NCBI GenBank assembly: GCA_964425105.1
Contig: CAYRLE010000062.1
Location: 1 to 15,082, forward strand
Source of the DNA: S012-109 sp964425105
GTDB taxonomy: Bacteria; Pseudomonadota; Gammaproteobacteria; SZUA-140
Length of the DNA: 15,082 nt
Reading direction: 5' to 3'
Position 1 is the first letter of the stretch. Every line of letters begins with the position of its first letter. The position numbers and the translations under genes were made by a program. A model generated the notes under the pieces. That model ran no database searches. It saw only the letters and a list, made by a program, of their open reading frames with translations, and was not told where the DNA came from. Of this stretch, positions 7,073 through 12,722 are shown piece by piece.

Positions 7073-9498
7073 ATAGAGCCAATAGTATAATCACCCGCAG
7101 ACGCCTGCTGGCTTTTTCTGCTGTTCTGTTGGCAGGCATTCTGACCTACGAATTCCTGATTCCACGATTCACGATGCCGGAGATAACGCCATCCATCGAG
7201 GAAGACTTGTCCGCCGTGACACTGGCAGTGCCGCCGGTAGACGAGCAACAGGTGAAAGTGGTGCTGGAACGCCGCTGTGTCGTCTGTCATGGCTGCTACG
7301 ATGCGCCCTGCCAGTTGAAGCTCTCTTCATCCGAGGGCCTGAGGCGCGGGGCGAGTAAGGAGAAAATCTATGATCCGTTACGCATTACCTCCATGGCGCC
7401 AACACGTTTGTTCATCGATGCCAAGACCACGGCCCAATGGCGTGCCCGTGGTTTTCATCCGGTGATCAATGAGGGGCGCCAGAATGATCAAGAAGCCAAT
7501 CTGAAGAATTCGCTGATCTACCATCTGTTGCGGCTCAAGCAGCAGCACCCGCTGCCAGAAGCGGCCAACTTGGCCGATGATTTCACCTTGCAGTTGAATC
7601 GCCAGGAAACCTGTCCAACCCGCAGCACAGTAGCCGACTATGCTCGCAAGCATCCCCTGTGGGGCATGCCCTATGCAATGCCAAACCTGCAAGCGCATGA
7701 ATACCGGACGCTGGTCTCCTGGTTGGCCCGGGGCGCACCGCTATCCGCGCCGACCACTCCTTCAGCTGCAGTGCTGCCACAAATCGAGCATTGGGAGATG
7801 TTCTTTAACGGAACTACAAACAAGCAGCGCTTGGTCAGCCGATATCTCTATGAGCATCTGTTTCACGCACACATACACTTTACAGATTCAGGACAACGGG
7901 AATTCTACCGCCTGGTTCGCTCGCGCACTCCACCTGGGCAGGCCGTCGACGAAATTGCTACCTTGCGGCCCTTTGACGACCCCGGTAGCGAACCTTTCTA
8001 TTATCGCCTGCTGCGCTATCAGCCCAGCATTGTGGTCAAGAGCCATATCGTCTACGAGTTTTCCAAAAGCCGCATGGAGCGCTATCGGGAACTGTTTCTG
8101 CAACCGGAGTACACCGTAGATGAGCTTCCCTCTTACCAGCCCGAACTAGCCTCCAACCCCTTCAAGGTGTTTGCAGCGCTGCCTACGGAGTCGCGTTATC
8201 GGTTTTTGCTGGACGACGCACGGTTCTTTATCGAAGGTTTCATCAAGGGCCCCGTTTGTCGCGGACAGCTTGCCCTGAATGTGATCGAGGATCAGTTCTG
8301 GGTCATGTTTTTCGACCCCCGGCAGCCGGTGATTACCAACGATGCACGCTTCATCGTCAAAATGAGCAATGAATTACAGCTGCCAGCCGATGGCGGCAGC
8401 AATCTGGATTTGCTGCGCATTTGGACCGAGTACTGGCAGGGCCAGCTGCGCTACATGAAGCACAAGCAGGACTGGTTCAAGACCATCGGCGTCCATGACC
8501 TTGGCCATGCCATGAAGTTCATATGGGATGGCGACGGCAACAACCCCAATGCCGCATTGACTATTTTCCGGCATTTTGACAGTGGCTCGGTAGCCTACGG
8601 CTTGGTGGGCAAAGATCCGGAGTCGGCCTGGGTTATCGACTATCCGCTGTTCGAACGCATCCACTATCTACTGGTTGCCGGCTTCAATGTGTTTGGCAAT
8701 CTTGGACATCGTCTGAGCACCCGCATCTATATGGACTTTCTGCGCATGGAGGGCGAAGACTATTTTCTGGCCTTTCTCCCCGTGGAGCGGCGCAAGGCGA
8801 TACGAGATTCCTGGTATGCGGGTCAGCGTGAGAGTGTCGAAAAACTGTTTGCCGCGCCACAGGAATGGTTGAATACGGAGTCGGTGAGTGGCTACCGTAG
8901 CGACGATCCTCAGCACGAACTGTATCAGCACATCAAAGAGCGGGTCGCCAGCGCAACGCGACAGGCGCGGACTCTGAATCGCTGCGATCTGGCTGCCGGC
9001 TGCAAAGGCTCACTGCCCGCCGCTGTTGAAGCGCGCGTGGACCTGGCCATGAATGCCATTGCCCGCTTGCAGGGCGAGAATCTGCACGCCTTTCCTGATG
9101 TTGCATTTGTGCGTGTCACGACCGGTACACCCGAACAGGATCTCGCCTATACCCTGATTCGCAACAAGGCATATAAAAACGTCACCTCTTTTCTGGCCGA
9201 CGAACGAGAGCGCGAGCGTGCCGACATCGAGCGGGATACGCTGACTGTCGTGAACTGGCTGGAAGGTTCCTATCCCAACTTCTTTTTTTCTGTGCAGGCG
9301 TCGAAGATCGAGGAATTCAGCCAGCGCTGTGCCACCATTCGCAGCCATGAAGATTATGCAAAGTTTGTCGACCGTTATGGCGTGCGCCGCAGTGACCCCT
9401 CATTCTGGGAGCAGGCCGACTGGTTTCAGGATATATACCGGCGCAATAGGCCCGTGCGTTCCGGGTTGTTCGATCTAAATCGCTACCTGGCACGATAG
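7069..9498 (+). CDS. cti: Fatty acid cis/trans isomerase
   Basis: 809-residue periplasmic cytochrome-c-type enzyme that turns cis-unsaturated acyl chains of membrane phospholipids into the trans form without shortening or saturating them, rigidifying the membrane under solvent, heat, osmotic or metal stress. The N-terminus has ITRRRLLAF followed by a hydrophobic segment (about 13-30) as export signal or anchor. The c-type haem site C70-V-V-C-H74 is followed by GCYDAPCQLKLSS, a Cti hallmark; PTRLFIDA (111-118) and NNPNAALTIFRHFDSGS (491-507) are further family segments. Length is close to the roughly 770-800 residues usual for the family. The start at 7069 is the only suitable one in frame but has a poor ribosome site; it may depend on the overlapping leader cistron. 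It is transcribed alone, with its own promoter upstream and a hairpin after the stop. In pseudomonads the enzyme is reported to be controlled mainly at activity level rather than transcription. Confidence 0.95.
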   Translation: MNRANSIITRRRLLAFSAVLLAGILTYEFLIPRFTMPEITPSIEEDLSAVTLAVPPVDEQQVKVVLERRCVVCHGCYDAPCQLKLSSSEGLRRGASKEKIYDPLRITSMAPTRLFIDAKTTAQWRARGFHPVINEGRQNDQEANLKNSLIYHLLRLKQQHPLPEAANLADDFTLQLNRQETCPTRSTVADYARKHPLWGMPYAMPNLQAHEYRTLVSWLARGAPLSAPTTPSAAVLPQIEHWEMFFNGTTNKQRLVSRYLYEHLFHAHIHFTDSGQREFYRLVRSRTPPGQAVDEIATLRPFDDPGSEPFYYRLLRYQPSIVVKSHIVYEFSKSRMERYRELFLQPEYTVDELPSYQPELASNPFKVFAALPTESRYRFLLDDARFFIEGFIKGPVCRGQLALNVIEDQFWVMFFDPRQPVITNDARFIVKMSNELQLPADGGSNLDLLRIWTEYWQGQLRYMKHKQDWFKTIGVHDLGHAMKFIWDGDGNNPNAALTIFRHFDSGSVAYGLVGKDPESAWVIDYPLFERIHYLLVAGFNVFGNLGHRLSTRIYMDFLRMEGEDYFLAFLPVERRKAIRDSWYAGQRESVEKLFAAPQEWLNTESVSGYRSDDPQHELYQHIKERVASATRQARTLNRCDLAAGCKGSLPAAVEARVDLAMNAIARLQGENLHAFPDVAFVRVTTGTPEQDLAYTLIRNKAYKNVTSFLADERERERADIERDTLTVVNWLEGSYPNFFFSVQASKIEEFSQRCATIRSHEDYAKFVDRYGVRRSDPSFWEQADWFQDIYRRNRPVRSGLFDLNRYLAR

Positions 9499-9500
9499 GC

Positions 9501-9538
9501 GCTGTCCGCAAGCGCTTGCGGACGGCTGTGCTGTTTTT
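9501..9538 (+). terminator. Hairpin with T-run after cti (probable terminator)
   Basis: GTCCGCAAGC immediately followed by GCTTGCGGAC is a perfect 20-base palindrome (9504-9523), extended by 9501-9503 pairing with 9524-9526 (one G-U). A run of five T (9534-9538) follows 7 bases after the stem, more distant than in a textbook intrinsic terminator. It starts 3 bases after the cti stop and separates cti from the sucrose operon. No T-run is present on the other strand, so it would act only on + strand transcripts. Confidence 0.5.
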
Positions 9539-9591
9539 GCGCCCTGGATCGAGAGTGATAAAATGCCAAGCCATTAGCCTGACAGTGAAAA

Positions 9592-9620
9592 TTGCGGGAA
9601 CAGGCGGCGGATGGTATGGT
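9592..9620 (+). promoter_or_regulatory. Candidate promoter of the sucrose operon
   Basis: TTGCGG (9592-9597), 17 bases, then TATGGT (9615-9620) with TGG directly before it (extended -10 pattern); the start would be near 9627, about 24 bases before the fructokinase ATG. An alternative upstream pair is TTGCGC (9537-9542), 16 bases, TAAAAT (9559-9564), also preceded by TGA. Either or both could serve. No known osmotic-control site was recognised. Confidence 0.4.
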
Positions 9621-9650
9621 GATTGACGTCGTTGTGAAGGGGAGCCAGGT

Positions 9651-10574
9651 ATGAAGGAAAGCCGGCAGGCGCGGCCTGTGATTTTCGGAGAAATACTGTT
9701 CGATCGCTTTCCCGATGGCGCCAGCGTACTGGGCGGCGCCCCCTTCAACGTGGCCTGGCACTTGCAGGGTTTCGGTGCCGCGCCCCTGTTCATCAGCCGT
9801 ATCGGGCGTGACGCCCTGGGGGAGCAGGTGCAGGCGGTGATGGCCGAATGGGGCATGGACGGCGCCGGCCTGCAGCTGGACGCGCGGCATCCCACCGGGG
9901 TGGTGGAGGTGACCCTGGAACAGGGCCAGCCCAGCTACCGCATCGTTCCCGACCAGGCCTATGATTTCGTGGATGCCGCCGCAGCCTGCGCAGTGCTGGC
10001 GGACAGCGACGCCGCCCTGCTCTATCACGGCACGCTTGCCCTGCGCAATCCCGTCTCCCGCACTGCTCTGGAAGCGCTGCGCCTCGCCGTGCAGGCGCCG
10101 CTCTGTGTGGATATCAATCTGCGGGCGCCATGGTGGGACAGTGCCATCGTTCACGACGTGCTTCACGGCGCCGCCTGGGTGAAACTCAACGACGAGGAAC
10201 TGGCCGCCCTCAGTCTGCCGCCACCGGCGCCGCAGGACGAAGAGTTGACAGTAGCGGCCCAGGCCCTGCGCCAGCGTTACGGCCTGGAACTGCTCATCGT
10301 CACCCTGGGCGCGGCGGGGGCCTGGATGGTGACGGCAGAGCGTTTTCTGGAGGGTGCCCCGCTGCCAGTGGATGAGGTCGTGGATACGGTGGGCGCGGGT
10401 GACGCCTTCGCCGCGGTGGCCCTGCTGGGACTGCTGCGGGACTGGCCGCTGGAGGACACCCTGCAGCGCGCCCTCACCTTCGCCGCCCATCTATGCACGG
10501 TGCGCGGCGCCACCATCCGCGACCCTGAACTCTACAGTGCTTATCTGCAGCAATGGGAGGCGCAGCTTGGCTGA
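9651..10574 (+). CDS. Fructokinase, PfkB family
   Basis: 307-residue cytoplasmic sugar kinase of the PfkB (ribokinase-like) family, predicted to phosphorylate fructose to fructose-6-phosphate with ATP. The N-terminal substrate motif GGAPFN (28-33) and the C-terminal signature DTVGAGDAF, with presumed catalytic base D251 (anion hole G248-A249-G250), are intact; length is normal. The start ATG has a strong ribosome site AAGGGGAG (9637-9644) 6 bases upstream. Its frame overlaps the next gene by 8 bases. Substrate is inferred mostly from context: next to sucrose-phosphate synthase and sucrose synthase, it would recycle the fructose released when sucrose is cleaved and supply fructose-6-phosphate for sucrose synthesis. 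Comparable fructokinase-containing sucrose clusters are known in methanotrophs and nitrifiers. The PfkB fold alone would also allow other sugars. Confidence 0.9.
   Translation: MKESRQARPVIFGEILFDRFPDGASVLGGAPFNVAWHLQGFGAAPLFISRIGRDALGEQVQAVMAEWGMDGAGLQLDARHPTGVVEVTLEQGQPSYRIVPDQAYDFVDAAAACAVLADSDAALLYHGTLALRNPVSRTALEALRLAVQAPLCVDINLRAPWWDSAIVHDVLHGAAWVKLNDEELAALSLPPPAPQDEELTVAAQALRQRYGLELLIVTLGAAGAWMVTAERFLEGAPLPVDEVVDTVGAGDAFAAVALLGLLRDWPLEDTLQRALTFAAHLCTVRGATIRDPELYSAYLQQWEAQLG
10555..10560 (+). promoter_or_regulatory. Ribosome binding site that sets the TTG start of sps
   Basis: GGGAGG lies exactly 6 bases before the TTG at 10567, inside the end of the fructokinase gene. No ATG or GTG codon gives the correct N-terminus near the start of the conserved sequence (LYILLISVHGL), and the upstream open frame is only a shadow of fructokinase. 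This decides the TTG start. Confidence 0.75.
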
Positions 10575-12720
10575 GCAGGAAGGCCTCTACATTCTGCTGA
10601 TCAGCGTCCATGGCCTGATCCGCGGCCACAACCTGGAGCTGGGGCGCGACTCGGACACCGGCGGTCAGATCAAATACGTGCTGGAATCGGCGCGCGCCCT
10701 GGCGGAGGACCCCCGCGTGGCGCGGGTGGACCTGCTCACCCGGCAGGTCCTGGATCCCAAGGTGGATCCCGACTATGCCGAGCCCATGGAGGAGATCGCC
10801 CCCAAGGCCTTCATCGTGCGCCTGCCCTGCGGCCCGCGGCGCTATCTGCGCAAAGAGGTGCTGTGGCCCTATCTGGACAGCTTTGCCGACCACGCCCTGG
10901 CCCATATCCGCGCCGTGGGCCGGGTGCCCGACCTGGTGCACGGCCACTATGCCGACGGCGGTTATGTGGGTATCCGCCTGTCCAGCCTGCTGGAGGTGCC
11001 CTTCGTCTTCACCGGCCATTCCCTGGGCCAGGTCAAGCGCCAGCGCTTGCTGGAGCAGGGCATCAAGCCGGAGGTGATCGAGACCCAGTACAAGATCAGC
11101 CAGCGCATCGAGGCCGAGAACCAGGTGCTGGACCACGCCGACATCGTCATCGCCAGCACCCATCAGGAAGTGGGCCAGCAGTACAGCCTCTATGACAACT
11201 ACCAGCCGCGGCGCATGGTGGTGATTCCGCCGGGCATCGACCTGGAGCGCTTCCATCCCCCGGGCCGCGGCTGGAAGAAGCCGCCCATCGCCGACGAGAT
11301 CGCGCGCTTCCTGCGCGACATGAGCAAGCCCATGATCCTGGCCCTGTCCCGCCCCGACCCGCGCAAGAACATCGCCAGCCTGGTGCGCGCCTTCGGGGAG
11401 AACAGCCAGTTGCGCGAACTGGCCAATCTGGTGATCTTCGCCGGCACCCGCGACGACATCACCACCATGGAAAAGGGGCCGCGCCGGGTGCTGAGCGAAC
11501 TGATGCTGCTCATCGACCGCTACGATCTGCACGGCATCACCGCCTATCCCAAGCATCACGAACCCCACGAGGTGCCGGATATCTATCGGCTGGTGGCGCG
11601 CAGCAAGGGGGTGTTCGTCAATCCCGCCCTCACCGAACCCTTCGGCCTGACCCTGCTGGAGGCCACTGCCAGCGGCCTGCCCATCATCGCCACCTCCGAC
11701 GGCGGGCCCCGCGACATCATCGAATATTGCAAGAACGGCATGCTCATCGACCCTCTGGACAGCGACCGCATGGGGGAGGTGCTGGTGGAGGCGCTGGGCA
11801 ACCGCCGCCAGTGGGTCCGCTGGTCCAAGGCGGGACTCACGGGGGTCAAGCGCCACTTCTCCTGGCAGGGGCATGTCAACACCTATCTGCGCGAGGTGGG
11901 CAAGGTGTTGCGCCGCAGCCGGCGACGCAAGGGGCCCAGCGCCCCCATCAAGAGCCGGCTGCCCACCTCGGACCGCATCCTGGTGTGCGATGTGGACAAC
12001 ACCCTGATCGGCGACCGTGAGGCCCTGGCCCAGTTGCTGCAGTTGCTGGCGGCCTATCATGGCCACATCGGCTTCGGCGTGGCCACCGGGCGGCGCATCG
12101 AGAGCGCCCGCAAGGTGCTGCGGGAATGGGGGGTGCCCACCCCTGATTTCTTCATCACCGCGGTGGGCAGCGAGATCCACTACGGCCCCAAGCTGGTGGA
12201 GGACAGCGGCTGGCGGCGCCATATCGACTACCGCTGGGAGCCGGCGGCGGTGCATGCCGCCCTGGAAGGCCTGCCGGGCCTGCGCCTGCAGCCCAAGGAG
12301 GCGCAGCGCGCCTTCAAGGTCTGCTATTTCATCGATCCCAAGCGCGCCCCCTCCCTGCGTGAGATCAAGCGGCGCTTGCGCAAGAAGGATCTCCATGTCA
12401 ACGTGATCTATTCCCACCAGGCCTTTCTCGATGTCTTGCCGGTGCGCGCCTCCAAGGGTGCAGCGCTGCGCTATTTTGCCGATAAGTGGGGTATCCCCGT
12501 GGAACACATCCTGGTGGCGGGGGATTCCGGTAATGACGAGGACATGTTGGGAGGAGAGACCTTGGGCGTGGTGGTAGGCAATCACAGCAGTGAACTGGAG
12601 CGGCTGCGCGGCGGCGAGCGCATCTATTTTGCCAAAGGCACCTATGCCTGGGGCATCCTGGAGGGGATCGAGCACTATGACTTTCTCGGTTCCTTTCGCA
12701 GAGTGGAGGATGAGGCCTGA
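10567..12720 (+). CDS. sps: Sucrose-phosphate synthase with C-terminal sucrose-phosphatase domain
   Basis: 717-residue cytoplasmic enzyme with a GT4 (GT-B) glycosyltransferase part and a HAD phosphatase part. It is predicted to join a nucleotide-glucose with fructose-6-phosphate to give sucrose-6-phosphate and then remove the phosphate. Glycosyltransferase evidence: DTGGQIK (30-36), HGHYADGGY, FTGHSLGQVKR, VIPPGIDLERFHP, and the E357-x7-E365 motif in TEPFGLTLLEA. A basic linker (about 447-468) leads to the HAD domain, with DVDNT (nucleophile D475, acid/base D477), ATGRR, the conserved SKG lysine segment and GDSGND (652-657); these catalytic residues are all present, so phosphatase activity is expected, unlike plant SPS where this domain is inactive. 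It starts at TTG 10567 (8-base overlap with fructokinase) and ends 2 bases before sucrose synthase, indicating a single transcript. Confidence 0.95.
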   Translation: MAEQEGLYILLISVHGLIRGHNLELGRDSDTGGQIKYVLESARALAEDPRVARVDLLTRQVLDPKVDPDYAEPMEEIAPKAFIVRLPCGPRRYLRKEVLWPYLDSFADHALAHIRAVGRVPDLVHGHYADGGYVGIRLSSLLEVPFVFTGHSLGQVKRQRLLEQGIKPEVIETQYKISQRIEAENQVLDHADIVIASTHQEVGQQYSLYDNYQPRRMVVIPPGIDLERFHPPGRGWKKPPIADEIARFLRDMSKPMILALSRPDPRKNIASLVRAFGENSQLRELANLVIFAGTRDDITTMEKGPRRVLSELMLLIDRYDLHGITAYPKHHEPHEVPDIYRLVARSKGVFVNPALTEPFGLTLLEATASGLPIIATSDGGPRDIIEYCKNGMLIDPLDSDRMGEVLVEALGNRRQWVRWSKAGLTGVKRHFSWQGHVNTYLREVGKVLRRSRRRKGPSAPIKSRLPTSDRILVCDVDNTLIGDREALAQLLQLLAAYHGHIGFGVATGRRIESARKVLREWGVPTPDFFITAVGSEIHYGPKLVEDSGWRRHIDYRWEPAAVHAALEGLPGLRLQPKEAQRAFKVCYFIDPKRAPSLREIKRRLRKKDLHVNVIYSHQAFLDVLPVRASKGAALRYFADKWGIPVEHILVAGDSGNDEDMLGGETLGVVVGNHSSELERLRGGERIYFAKGTYAWGILEGIEHYDFLGSFRRVEDEA

Positions 12721-12722
12721 TC

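Noticed and set aside
9616..9654. 12-codon mini-frame ending in an ATGA overlap with the fructokinase gene
   Set aside because: Fructokinase has its own strong ribosome site, the mini-frame has none, and it overlaps the likely -10 box, so it may not even be transcribed.
10354..10566. Upstream extension of sps to the ATG at 10354
   Set aside because: The added 71 residues are a frame-shifted reading of the fructokinase C-terminus; TTG 10567 with GGGAGG fits the family start.
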